Assembly (NCBI GenBank): GCA_958298945.1
Contig: OY282606.1
Span: 29,671,740-29,735,739, forward strand
Length of the DNA stretch: 64,000 bases
From: Atherix ibis
Lineage: Eukaryota > Arthropoda > Insecta > Diptera > Athericidae
Reading direction: 5' to 3'
In this document: in pieces, positions 50,930 through 63,409 of the stretch
How positions within the stretch are numbered: position 1 is the first letter of the stretch
How the letters are laid out: the number at the start of each line of letters is the position of its first letter
Position numbers and translations under genes: made by a program
Notes under the pieces: model-generated
What the model was told of the DNA's origin: nothing
Seen by the model: only the letters and a program-made list of their open reading frames with translations
Database searches by the model: none

Positions 50930-52186
50930 TCAGGTATGGCATTTTAAGAAAAGTTAGAATTTTAAAAACTTTCTACAAACATGGTGATTCTGCCTGAGTT
51001 ATGTTTTGCGCTTTTTTTCTGCATTTGAAATTATGGATCGGTTAACAGGACCATGGAAGTAGCAAACTATATACTGGAAAAACAGGCTTTGAATGCTGAT
51101 TTTTCAGGAAAAATAATTATTCTTTTAAAATGGAAATTTAATAAAAGTCTGACCTTGAAGTATGTTTTGCTTAACTTTACTTTTCAAAGTGCAAATTGGA
51201 CATTCAATATTCAGAATTTTTTTCTATTCATCTGCAGTAAATATAATATATTAAATTTTAAGTAATGAAAAATAACTTCTCTTAATAAAGGCAAAACGTC
51301 CTGCATTTTTTTTATGAGTACTTAATTTTTAATGATTTTAATGAGATAATTACAAGTTTTGGAAGTGGTAGCAGTATAAGACAATTAACAAAAATTATAT
51401 CTTAGGCTATATTCGTGTTTGACTAAAAAGACAAAAATACCCGTAAATAAAAATGCAATAGTATTTAGTACAATAATACAAGTACGTTCACTCTATGATA
51501 TACAGACTAATCGATATGTTTTCATGGTTAGCTACGTGTATGGTTGTATATACATATATTCTCGTATAATTACAAAAGGGCGTCAGCCACTATCAAGTGG
51601 AAACATACGATAAGTACTCGAATTTCATTCGTTCATCAATTATTTATCTTTTCTATATCTACTAGACATTTGTGTAGGATACACATAGATAAATTATTTA
51701 TAACAATCTACAATAGCATATCAATAGTATAAAAATAGTTTAGTTATAATTAAAAAAAATTTTATTGTAAAATAGCCAATAACAAAAAATTAATACGGAA
51801 TTTTTCTAACAAACATAAAATAAAAATAAAAAAACTAAAGCATATATTTTAATGTATTTGTTGTGTTAATAAAAATATTTTTATATAAATGGCGTCATAA
51901 ATTACTGATGATTCATCTAACTTACATTGAACTAAAATTAATTATTCTGTACACGAGTTTATTATACACGACGTGAATATACGTACATATTTATTCAAAT
52001 TTTCTATTCGGTAATAATTTCTAACATTTGCTTACCTAATAGCATAAATAAAATACATTAAATAAAAATTCTAGGATAATGAATATACAATTTTAGGGTT
52101 TTTTTTTTACACAATCATAATTTACTAAAGTGAAGTTAACACACTCGCACACAATAAATGTTGACCTTTTGTTTTTGTTTTAATAT
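50930..52186. other. Non-coding, with a mariner scrap near 50960-51060
   Basis: A short piece resembling the mariner start (FEIMDRLTGPWK) lies at about 51020-51060. The rest is AT-rich without supported features. Confidence 0.4.
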
Positions 52187-52324
52187 TTAAAGAATGCCTT
52201 CTTCGAAATAATCACCACAATTAAAAATACTTTTGAAAAAATTTCCAAAGAAATAATTTGCATTATGGCAAGGTGTGAAATTACAAACTTTTGCACCGAA
52301 TATAATCGGCAATATGGCAATTAG
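52187..52324 (-). pseudogene. Short secreted-peptide-like frame, probably missing its start
   Basis: Forty-five codons open with a hydrophobic run LIAILPIIFGAK that looks like the second half of a signal peptide. They continue with VCNFTPCHNANYFFGNFF and three cysteines, and end at a TAA after GDYFEEGIL. Just upstream the DNA reads ATAAAATTTAA: with a G for the third base and without two bases it would give an MKF start. So it is either a pseudogene or the second exon of a small gene. I do not recognise the peptide family. Confidence 0.3.
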
Positions 52325-52619
52325 TTAAATTTTATGCTTTTGAATAATATATAAATGAAAAATTTTAAATATACATAAGAAATATATTATTTTATTATTA
52401 GTTTGTAATTGACTATTCTATAAAATGTTTAGTATAAAAGTTTCAGTCCAATTAATACTATTTATTAAGCAGAATAATTTTGTGTAAAATTTTGTTAAAA
52501 TAATTAATATTCAAGACTGATCATATATTTTCAAAAATAATTTATTTATAAAATTTTCATTCTTTACATAATTTTAATGGAATTTTTACGTTTGTATTTT
52601 GGTTATCCATCTTGGATTA

Positions 52620-52990
52620 TGACAGTGTCAGCAGTGATATATGTATATATATGTGCGAGGGAGTAAATAAAAAATATAAAACTGAAATTATGAACTATAA
52701 TTATTTTCTTAGTTAAACTTAAAGTGCATCGAAATAATAAGAAGGTGTAGAGTTCTCGTAACTGCAGTGTACACTGTAGTGCATTAGTACACTACAATAA
52801 CGTAGGCTTCATTTAGAATTATATCGTTTTCATTTGTATTAATGAAATTTTAATAAGTCGGTTGAATCTCTCAATATGTTGTAAGTGGAATTTAGTTATT
52901 AAAAAAATAAAAATATAGCTATCAATAAATAATAATTTTTATCATAACATTATATTGGTGGCCTCGATCAACGAACTTAGTCGGACATGT
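52620..52990 (+). mobile_element. Possible LTR and leader of an LTR retroelement
   Basis: The block starts near GACAGTGTCAGCAGTG and ends in ATAACATTATA. It is followed by TTGGTGGCCTCGATCAACGA, which looks like a primer-binding site and leader of a fly LTR retrotransposon. No second LTR and no pol domain were found in the window, so this is weak. Confidence 0.25.
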
Positions 52991-53029
52991 AAAAACATCG
53001 AACGAGTACAATCAAAACAATCACAACAT

Positions 53030-53545
53030 CATCCCATAAGTATGCCAGACAGGATATAGTCAGGTGGTATGGCCATTGAAAGATTTGTTGCAGTTATAGT
53101 GCCCAGACAATACATCAAATCTCAAATATGACACAAATGAATCTTAAGCAGCAGCAACAACCACTGTTTGTGACGTTCGAACCACTGTTTTTGACAAATT
53201 CGGCAAATGTACAGCAGAGTAAATACGGTGCACTTCTACATGACCGCAAATCACACACCAACATTAGTTCCTCTGCAAATTCATGCAACCAGTTTGCCGG
53301 CCAATATTAATATTCAGAACGGTGTGCTGGCAAATGTGATTCCACAGACGCAACCGCAGCAACAAGGTTAGTCTCAACCACAGTTTCAGATTCAATCATA
53401 GTCACAACTCCAAATTCAACAGCAGTCGCCTCAGTATCAGCAAATATTACAGCAGATGCTGTCAGGCTCAGCCAGTACAACAGGATCATCAACAACAATC
53501 ACAACTTCATCAACAACAACCGCATCCTCTTCAACAACGACATGC
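53030..53545 (+). pseudogene. Glutamine-rich protein remnant
   Basis: Pieces in shifting frames read LKQQQQPLFVTFEPLF, VPLQIHATSLPANINIQNGV, QTQPQQQG, SQLQIQQQSPQYQQILQQML and QDHQQQSQLHQQQPHPLQQ. Two in-frame TAG codons stand where CAG is expected, and at least two frameshifts occur. It could be a processed or duplicated piece of a Q-rich coactivator, or Q-rich gag-like sequence of the putative LTR element just to the left. I do not recognise the parent. Confidence 0.45.
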
Positions 53546-54300
53546 AGCAAACAAAAAACAGCAAACAACAAGCAACAAGCAGCAAGCTGCAAGTAACAAG
53601 CAGCAGGCATCAAGCAGCAAGCATCAAGCAGCAAGTAACAAGTAGCAAGCAACAAACAGCAACCAGAAAGGAACAAGGAACAAGGAACAAGGAACAAGGA
53701 ACAAGAAACAAGGAATAAGGAACAAGGAACAAGGAACAAGGAAAAAGGAACGAGGAACAAGAAACAAGGAAAAAGGAACAAAGAACAAGGAACAAAGAAC
53801 AAAGAACAAGGAACAAGGAAGAAGAAATAAGCAGCTAGCAACAAGCAGTAAACATTAAGCAACAAGCAGCAAACAGTAAGCAACAAACAACAAACAACAA
53901 GCAAAGAACATGGAACAAGAAACAAGGAACAAGCAAGAACCAGGAAGGAACAAGGAACAAGGAAGAAGGAACAAGAAACATGGAACAAGGAACAAGGAAC
54001 ATGGAACATGGAACGAGGAGAAGGAAGAAGGAAGATGGAACAAGGAAGAAGAAACAAGCAGCTAGCAACAAGCAACAAGCAGAAAACAACAAGCAACAAG
54101 AAACAAGCAACAAGCAACAAGCAACAAGCAACAAGCAGTAAGCAACAAGCAACAAGCAACAAGCAAAGAACAAGGAACAAGGAACAAGCAAGAACCAGGA
54201 AGGTACAAGGAACAAGGAACAATGAACAAGGAACAAGGAAGAAGGAACAAGGAACAAACAACAAGCAACAAGCAACAAGCAACAAACAAAAAGCAATAAA
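53546..54300 (+). repeat. Heptanucleotide satellite (AACAAGC)n / (AACAAGG)n in alternating blocks
   Basis: About 750 bp of imperfect 7-bp repeats. Blocks rich in AACAAGC and blocks rich in AACAAGG alternate several times along the array. Landmarks recur: AAGCAAGAACCAGGAAGG at 53931 and 54186 (the second with one change), GCAGCTAGCAACAAGC at 53831 and 54058. So a unit of roughly 230-260 bp was itself duplicated. Seven is not a multiple of three, so every frame cycles through the same seven residues and long meaningless frames appear on both strands. Confidence 0.95.
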
Positions 54301-56798
54301 GTAGGCGTCCGCTTAGATTAGTCGCAACATTGATAGATGGGAAGAATATAGCATTGGAGGTGCTCAGAAAACAGAGAATTTTTTAACGGGGGGAAATTTC
54401 ATATATTAAAAATTTTACTCGACGATGCTGTATAAATTATTACTCAATGGTATACTTTAAAAAAAAAATGCATTCATTAGTCATAAAGATTTATAGAAAA
54501 CAAATCTGTTCCAAATATAAAAAAATCTGTTTTTTTTTTTAAAGAAATCCCTTTTTCCCATAAACAAAAATATCGAGAATCGAGAATAAGTAATTGCTTC
54601 TCAAGCCGGAATACTCGAGCAGCACATCCCTCCAAATAAGAGCCATTTTCATTTCCATATCTAAGCTCCTGTCAATAACTTTCTAATTAATTTAAACAAA
54701 TCCACGTGCTCATGTTAAAAATAGCTAAAGTCTACAATAATTACTGTTACTTCAAAGCTTAACTAACTCGCCCCAAAGACCTAAAATAGTTTGTTTACTT
54801 TTTTTTCAAGTAAATCTGATGAAAACTTTGACGTTATTTTGCTCGAGAGTAAGATTGTAAATGATGCGGGAAACAATAATAAAATTGAATAAATTAAATA
54901 AAATTCTGTTGATATGCATTTGAATAAAACTACAACTAATCGCACTTATCATAAATAATTACTAAGACACAACATGATTCTCTCTGTGTCCATAAATATC
55001 TTGGGGTCAAGATAATTTGCGTAAAACTGTTTGCAAATTAACGAGACTTCAATAAAGTGTCTTGTATTCATACGTGCTTGTATTTATGTACAAATATAAC
55101 TACTTTATTGTTTATATTATCAACAACAAAAAAATGAAAAATCTCTTTTGATTGTATTCGATTTCTTCGAGAAATTCTTTTTCACTTAATTGGCTAGCAT
55201 AGACAATGAAAATGCATGGACATTTGGCATCTGAATAGCAAATAAGATGAATTCAAGTGCGGTCCGCACTCCTATTAACGCGACATCATCCTTGGGATTC
55301 AATTCATGGAAGCACAGTTCGAATATTCCAAACTACGAGTATAGTCATAGCTTGGATAGTGGTTGGTTAGTTTGTTTTTATTGTTTCTCCACTGCTGATA
55401 TGACTATATGTATGTCCAATCCCTGATAGTGGTAGCAATGATTAAGTAACGTTTGTTGCTCTTTTTGCTGGATGAATCAATTGTTTACAATCGATTTTAC
55501 AGACTTCTCACAATCGCCATCTGATGGATAACATGTAAGTTCATTACGCACAGACAGATCAGAACAGGGTGAAAATACAAAGAGATAACCCAACGAGCTT
55601 TGGAGACACCATCATGATATGCAGATGCACAATCTTGATAGGCGCAATTGAAAATACAAGTACAGTCAACGTCATTGGTACAACAGCGGGTAAATGGCAC
55701 TCAATGCAAATGGCAGTTTGTCGGACTGTTGCTTATACTCGTAATATACTGGATAATCTTCAGCCCCACCATACCATTTATAGAAAACCATTCGGATTCA
55801 TTTTCAACATTTAATTGAACTTACAAAATTGTCTGTATCGGAACGTCCATTTTTCGATACTGTATCACTTCTACAATACGCTCGTGACTAATTAAAATTA
55901 CTACTTTACGGTTTAACGCCTTGTTAATTAACCGAAAATGTATTTCCGTCTATGAGATCAATAGAACTCAATGGTAAAGTGTATTTTCTAGGCTCAACCA
56001 ATCTATCGTCGATAAAACAATACGAATTGGAAACGACACAGAAGAGTTTTTAATTTGCTTCGTTTCTCTATCATCATTGCTGCGAACATTTACATACCAT
56101 CATTTTCTCAACAATTGTCAATCCACGTAACTACCTTGCATATATATGCAGATTTTTTAAAATAATATTATTTTAATGATGATTTAACGCTAATTCCATA
56201 AAAGGATAAGATAAACAAAACAATGAAATTATTGATGCCAATTATTTTCAAATATCATATATTCCAGAATAATGAGATCTTCATATCTATAGGTAAGATT
56301 TTATTAGAAATAAATTTATGGTAATTATCATAGAAGAAATTGATACAACAATTCTTGTCTAATATTTAAAAATAATGTTTTAACAATAGTCCCAAACTAA
56401 GATGACATAGTATAATGGGTGATCCAATTTTCGTTCGGGAAACTAAAAATAAATAAAATATACGAACAATTCAGATTTCCATAAAAATTTTCCTTCACTA
56501 TAGTCCATTAATTTTGCCATTATGTATGGAATGTAGCGTCATTCAAATGAATTTTTTAAGACTTTTGCGCACATTTCGGTCTGTAATTCGACCATTACTT
56601 GACGGACTTTTTGACGAAAGGCCAAAATTTGTTGTGTTCTGTGACTTATGGCAATATCTTGTTGAAAAAAAATATGATTCAGATCAAATACTTCAAATAT
56701 AGACCAAAAAAAATTTTTATTATCATACGTCCATGGACTAATTAAAAAAAATATGGGCCAATGACACCTTAAGACCTTAAGAATGACACCTTAAGACG
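54301..56798. other. Non-coding; patches of lower AT content
   Basis: No supported gene. The block 55250-55870 is less AT-rich, with an 81-codon plus-strand frame (55569-55814) that has no known domain. The piece 56440-56760 has faint similarity to mariner blocks (DLWQYLVEKKYDSDQI) and leads into the next mariner. Confidence 0.4.
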
Positions 56799-57983
56799 AA
56801 AAAGTATCGCGAATTTTGTGTTTTTTTTTCAAAAATTATTTATTTATTCATAAATATCTATTTTGTCCCCGTCAAACTAATCCCCACTAGATATTATACA
56901 CTTGTGCCAACGTTTTTTCCAATCCTCAAAGCACTTCAAAAAATTTTTTTTTGTGATCTTGTTCAGATCCTCCTTCGATGCCGTCTTTATCTCCTCAATC
57001 GTAGCGTAGCGTCGTCCTTTCATGGGGCTCTTCAGTTTCGGGAACAAGAAAAAGTCATAGGGGGCCAGATCTGGGAAATACGGTGACTGCGGCATTATTA
57101 GTGTTTTGTTTTTGGCCAAAAATTTCGCGCACAAGCAACGATGCGTGAGCAGGGGCGTTATCATGGTGCAAAATCTAATTTTTGTTCTTCCACAAATCCG
57201 GGCGTTTCTGGCGGATTGCTTCAGGCAACTTGCGCATAACTTGCAGGTAATATTCCTTGTTGACCGTTCTACCCTGTGGTAAGAACTCATGATTCACTAC
57301 GCCCCTGCAATCGAAGAAAACTGTAAGCAAAACCTTTACATTTGACCGAGCTTGGCGGGCTTTTTTCGGTCTTCGCTCGTGGGGCAGCTTCTATTGGGAT
57401 GATTGAGCTTTGGTTTCCACGTCATAACCATAAACCCATGATTCGTCACGAGTTATTACCCTCTGGAGCAAATATGGGTCGTCGCGGACAACAGCTCCTT
57501 AGCAATGTTAATGCGATGCTGTTTTTGGTCGAAATTGAGCAATTTTGATACGAATTTCGCGGCGAACCGTCTCATGACCAAATCATTGGTTAAAATCGTA
57601 TGGCACGAGCAAATCGATATGTTTAAGTCCTCAGCAACTTCTCTCATGGTAATTCGACGATTAACTTCATTAATGTTTTCGTCGTTCACATCTTCTCGGC
57701 CCTCTGAGAACATTTTGTACCACCGCTAAACGTTGCTTCTGTCCAAGGTAGCTTCACCATATGCGATAGTTAACATTCGGAATGCGTCCGCGCAATTAAT
57801 TTTGTTTTTCACACAAAATTTGATAAAGATTCTTTGATCCATTTTTTGGAATGGGCAAAAATCGAAGACGAGCCAAAACACGTGCAAGCAAAGCAGCTGT
57901 CAAAAATTAACTAAACATTCAAAATGGCCGAACTTGTCGGCATACGTGAGACATATGAGTACCAACATAACGCCACAATCAAA
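56799..57983 (-). mobile_element. SETMAR-type mariner, nearly full-length but inactivated
   Basis: The transposase starts near 57842 (MDQRIFIKFCVKNKIN). A stop then follows SNV, and the frame resumes as VNRRITMREVAEDLNISI (helix-turn-helix) and ends with SPDLAPYDFFLFPKLK (third catalytic Asp) and CFEDWKKRWHKCI. Frameshifts occur between about 57290 and 57456, where the first two catalytic Asps should lie. The left end carries AAAAAGTATCGCGAATT; the right inverted repeat is not evident. It is a close sister of the deleted copy at 45834-46683. Confidence 0.85.
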
Positions 57984-58079
57984 TATACGTAACCCGCTCA
58001 AATTCAAAACTCGTACATAACAGACAGTCACATTTCGCAGACACAGTGGTTTTTCCATAGTTACTTATGGTTTTTCAGA

Positions 58080-58340
58080 GCCCTATATATGGTAATTCTG
58101 CTTATTGACGTATCCACCGGGCAAGAAATGAGCCTTACCAGTGATGAAAATTTTGCTCAAAAAAGTGGTAAGCGCTAAATCACATTCAATTTGTACTATT
58201 TTAACGCATTATTCATAATATAAAATGGCAAATCTTACACTATACAAACTCTGCCTAAAATATTATATATATATTTAATAACTATCAAATGACAGGACTA
58301 TATGTTTCAAACCATGAAATGGATAATCTGGTAAATAATC
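58080..58340 (-). mobile_element. Mariner 5-prime fragment
   Basis: Minus-strand frame FLPGGYVNKQNYH follows the first-Asp region. The family end (CATGGTTTGAAACAT and a diverged palindrome) is at 58280-58330. Only the first third of an element remains. Confidence 0.55.
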
Positions 58341-60757
58341 TACTGGCGCCAGTTATATTCACAAATTTGTTTTTCTATTTTTTTCTAAAAACTATAAAAA
58401 CATAATTTATTATGAATGAATCTATGATTATATTGTGATTATTTGCTGTTAGTGTGTATTGAAGAAATATGCCTAAATACAAAAAAAAATTATATTCCTG
58501 CCATCAGTTAATTCATATAAAATAATATTTCTTAGATGTTAGTAATGTGGTGTTTTTTTTCTCTACAAAAATAAATGCCCAACATCGAAAAAATAATTTT
58601 TTATTAATCATTATAATAAATTTCGAGCTATAGTCAACCCAACACAGTAACAAAAATTTAATCAAACTTTTTATATTGTTGATTAAAAAATAGAAACTAT
58701 CGCCAAAACTTATTCTTTTTTGTACAATTATTTTTAAATATAAAGTGAAAAAAATCAACTGAAAAAAAATAGCTGAAAATAAATTAGTAGCTATGAAATA
58801 AAATAATATAAGCGATAAGAACTGCTCAAAAGTAAAGTTTAAATTGGCAGCTTTCTTAAGACCTTAACAATTATTTTTTTTCTAATACGGGCTTTATATT
58901 GTATAACACGAAATTCTCTGTCGATAATAAAAAAAAAAAAACATATGACGAAATGTGAGTTGCGTCTTTTTTTATTCTCTTGATTTTTAACTTTAAAAAA
59001 AATATACATAAAATATACATTATACAAATACATCCGGATTAAATTTGATACAATAAACTAAAACTAATGTTTTCTATTTTATTAAGGTATAATGTAACTC
59101 ATTAGAAATCTTAACATAGTAGGAATAACGAGTATGTGCGCAGATATATATATAGCATAAACAAAAAATATATTAAGCTTATTATATTAAAAGATTTTCT
59201 CTATATAGACGAAAAAATAAAAAGCTTAAAACATTAATTAACATTGCAATTAAGGTGTCACACCTTCCTGACTTATTGTTTATTGTGTGTATATTTGAAG
59301 ATAACAAAGGCGAATAAAAACTATTGTATATTCTCTATTTTATATTGTAGTATGTTTGCCTTTGCTTTTTTAAATTAGAAGAAGAAAATATTGCCTTCTT
59401 TTGCAAATTTAAAAAAATGGGACTTCTTTGAATGTGTATGAGTTTTTTTTCCCCTTTAAATTAATTAAAGCATTGAAAAATTACTACTCTTATTTCGGTC
59501 GACTAATTATGTATACATACACAAACTTGGCATATTATAAGTTTTGTACTATGAAAAATTCTTATTTTTAAATAAAACTATCACGCCCAATCTCAAAAGA
59601 ATTGTACAAATTAATTTTAACTTATAGTGCTCATATTATATTTGACTTTATTTTATTTTTTTGATGTTGTTGTCTGTATTTGAATTTCATATTAATCAAC
59701 CACTATAAAGCTTTCGAGAAAGATATTAAAGTATTAAAAAAAAGTTTACATTTTCTGTGAATAAGTTGACGTCAGAATCTAAAAACATAATCACTACTAG
59801 TGCACGTATGTATTCTTGAATGTCTGAAACAAATTTCGCTACCATAGTTTAGCTACACATATATGTGAGAAAGATAGAATTGATTGGATTTTTATGAAAT
59901 ATGTCAGCATCGGATTTAAAATTCGATATACAATATTATTTTGGTTTCCCTTTTAACATAATCTATCTCTGCTAATACATACCAGTGTATATTAATTTTA
60001 GAAAACAAACATGATATCTAACAAAGTATAAAAAGGAAATCATTATTGAATAACGAATACACATATATCAAAATATTCTTAAGTTTATTTTTAGATTAGC
60101 AAACAAAAAATAAGATCAACAATCTGCATAAATGATTCATTCAATATAAATTGTAGTGAGTAAGTGATTCCGGCCACTATTATAATAAAACCAATTTTTT
60201 AATCTAAGAACAAGAGTATTTAGAGTATATTTCAGCTCAAATATATCGTTATACGATTAGCCAATTTTTTTTTTTAAATAGAAGTTATTTTCTTAGTAAA
60301 AAAATATATTATTTTGCTAGAATTTTGTAACTTTAATTTTTTCGATATAATAACAAAAATTAGAATGAATATGAAAATAGTTTTTCTAGTTATATTTAAA
60401 TAGAAATTTAGAGCATATGTATGTGCACGTATAAAAATGAAAAACGAAATTTTTGGAACGCTAAAAATTATTTTAATAGAATAGAATGTTCTTAAGTTAT
60501 TTTGGATTGAAATAAAAAACAGTGATTCAGTTATGCAAAGTTTATTATATAGACTTGGGGACAATGTATAGAAAATAATATTGGTTAAATGGCCGCATCT
60601 GGCCTTGTAGTAAATTTCAGCTGCTGTCATCACATTTTTCAACACACTTTCACATATTTCCGGATTTAATTTCATTTTTTTTTTTTATTAAAAAATAAAA
60701 ATAAATTCCTTTTGTTTGATTAAAAATCATGCAGTATATGATGATACACCACCATTA
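58341..60757. other. Non-coding, very AT-rich
   Basis: Only short frames of low complexity; the longest (60274-60675 minus) is a Lys/Ile/Phe-rich read of AT-rich DNA. No element ends noted. Confidence 0.45.
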
Positions 60758-60963
60758 TTGGAAGCATATTTCGTCCGGTTGGAACCACATAACATTCTGT
60801 TGAAACCACGTGTTGTCCTATTGAAGCCACGTGGCTTTTTTTACGAACCACATAACGTCCTATTGGAACCACATGTTGTCCTGTTTGTGTCACGTGTATT
60901 TCTTTACAAAACACATGGCGTCCTATTGGAACTACAGTTCATCCTTTGGAACAACATTTCGTC
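60758..60963 (-). repeat. 21-bp minisatellite derived from the mariner WFQQD codons
   Basis: About nine imperfect units of 21 bp. On the minus strand one frame reads MWFQQNV-MWFQPDE-like heptads, matching the mariner block IWFQQD that carries the second catalytic Asp. The plus-strand frame reads heptads such as LEPHNIL, LKPRVVL and LEPHVVL. The array continues directly from the mariner fragment at 60985-61450 at the place where that block belongs. Confidence 0.75.
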
Positions 60964-60984
60964 TAACTCTAATTGGTCTAATTA

Positions 60985-61450
60985 ACGGATGAAAAACTTC
61001 TGTATGACTCAACATTCACCGTAACAGCATTGCCTGTAATGTCCTCAAAAAAACACGGACCAATGACAACTGCGATTCAAACACCGCATCACATAGGACT
61101 ATAAGGTTCCTTCGTGAATTGCCTCTGAATTTTCTCGTCCCCAGTAACGGCTATTTTTTTTATTAACAAATCCGCTTAAGCCCAAATGCGCTTCGTCGCT
61201 CATTATCAATTTCCTATAAAAATCGGGGTCTTATCTATGGAGCCCTAAAGAGTCCTTTCATTCCATTGCCGACGACGCATATAGTTCCTTTATCACCCGA
61301 TTTTTGTACAGGTATAAATGCAAATTTTTATGCCAAATATTCCACGGGCCGATTTGAGATAGACTCAATTCTTGTGTTCGATGTCTTATGGAGGTTCATG
61401 GACTTTCAGGTACTCTTTTACGCGTCACAGTAATATTAACGGTTTATTGA
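60985..61450 (-). mobile_element. Mariner fragment with first catalytic motif
   Basis: The minus-strand frame reads MSDEAHLGLSGFVNKKNSRY, then WGRENSEAIHEGTL, then EDITGNAVTVNVESYRSFS. These are consecutive blocks of a mariner transposase around the first catalytic Asp. It runs into the 21-bp array in the expected order. Confidence 0.75.
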
Positions 61451-63409
61451 ACTCTGTTTGTTCTTCAAAATTATTCTCTATACGATAAACAGCGAAATTT
61501 ATAGGCACATTATTTCAATTTTTCACGTTATTTTCTAAGCTTGCTAGTTTATTAATAAATTACTTTCTTGAAATGCTTTAACGATAATTGCAAATTTTTA
61601 AAATTCCATAATAATTCTCTATGATTTTTAAATAACAGCTGACAGAATGACAGCTAACCAGAAATTGTCAGCCTAACCAAACTTTTGGCTAACTGTCATA
61701 TTTTCCTCTCAAAAAAAGTAAAATATTTAAAAATTCAAGCCAATTACTACATGAGTGCTCCAAATATTATATACATTATATATAAGAGTTCTTTAATATT
61801 GATTATAAATTCAATAATAAAAAAAAAATTATTTTACTTTTATTATGCTAAATATCTATTTATGTCGAGCTTCAGGAATTTTCGTTAATAATATCTTCCG
61901 ATATAATTTTCACAAGTCATCCCCGTGTGTGCACATGTCACTTACGAGTATGATAATATCGCGCGTGAGATATTGAATTAATGGAGTGCGCCGCTCATGA
62001 CAGATCGTCGAACAAATTGACTGGCAAACCGCAATGCACTTACGCTGGTTTATACTAACGGCAATTCTAGATTGATTACTTCAAACACATTTCCATACGC
62101 ATACGGAATTGTATACAAATCGGTAGTCCGTAGGTATCTTTATAGAAATGCCAACCTATCTGTTAATGTTGATGCTCCCTGAACTCCATTGTCAAAGTTT
62201 GCATAGAATTGCCAAGCAGACAACCAATTTTGTGACATGATGACAAGTATGCATATTCGCATCTATGTACATGACACTCCAATTGTTTACAGATTCATTT
62301 ATTTGTTTACAAGTAACAAATTTTTTGGGGTACTTTAAGTTACTTGCATTTAAAATCACGATTTGCGTGTGCTGTAAAAAAATTTATTATCATCGACTAA
62401 CCATTTATGGAATATTGAAAATACTCGCAACAATTATGTACTCGTACGAGTGTACATACTCGGATTGTGTTCACGACGGTCTCAGTGTACACGTTATTAT
62501 CATATTGTCACTAGACGACGATAAACGGGAATGGAATTATTTGCAAATTTGTTGTTAAGTGTTCGATAGCTAATTTATGAATTTTTTATGTTAATACACT
62601 GTGTACAATTGGCATTTCGGTTGATTGCCATGACAGATGGCACGATAAAGTTCTTTCACTTCGCCATTGAAAAGCGCAGACATAATTGCGGAAATGGTGG
62701 ATTTGTGCCAAATGGCGGCGGCGCAAGCGCACTTTTCAACCGAAAAAAAAAATACAAAACAAATAAACTATTGAAGGCACATAGACAAATAACAAAATTA
62801 ATAGAACTCTACAAATTCATATTCTAATTTTGCATCTGCATTCAAGAACAAAGGAATACTGTTCAACTTTTCAGTACCCTACATTTTTTATATCAACCGT
62901 TTAAAAAGCAAGATAGCAATTAAAATATGGATTAGAATAGATACACTTAAGTTCAGATAAAATAGTAGTTTATAATTAAAATGTAATCCATTTATGTCAA
63001 CAGTTATTCACATATGTGTAACTTTAAACCCTTCACAGATAACAAAGTTCGCTCATGTTCAAAGTATTTGACTTTAAGAGCGGAACGTGTATTTGTATGA
63101 ATGCCCCAGTTTTTATATTGATAAGAAGTTCATTAATTACTAATGTTTTCTAGAATAATTACAAATACGAAATTATCAACTTGATGACAATTATTGATTA
63201 TGTATCGTATTGGTTTGAAAATTAATTCTAGTTTATTTAAAAGTTTTCATATTTTTAATTAAAATATTTCAACTAAAAACTTTATAAAGCAGCTGGTAGG
63301 TATTTAAAATCAATAAGTTTATTAATTTAAAAAAAAATATTTCCAAAAAAAAATATAGTTTCTTGCGAAAAATAGAGTTTTTTTTAAAAATAGAATTATA
63401 AATTTATCA
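61451..63409. other. Non-coding, with two patches of higher GC
   Basis: The patches 61960-62280 and 62600-62750 have far more G and C than their surroundings and no mariner signal. On the minus strand the second contains a 30-codon frame starting MSALFNGEVKELYRAI. They could be promoter or first-exon DNA of the integrin gene, but nothing proves this. Confidence 0.35.

Noticed and set aside
52425..52460. Plus-strand TATAAAAG followed by TCAGTC as a core promoter
   Set aside because: The spacing between TATA and initiator is only about 10 bp instead of the usual 25-30, and no plus-strand coding exon follows.
53437..54296. Minus-strand frames of 282 and 153 codons rich in Leu, Cys and Phe
   Set aside because: They are translations of the 7-bp satellite; every frame of such a repeat is open as long as the unit has no stop.
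60274..60675. A 133-codon minus-strand frame
   Set aside because: Low-complexity Lys/Ile/Phe/Asn content as expected from AT-rich DNA, without signal peptide or homology.
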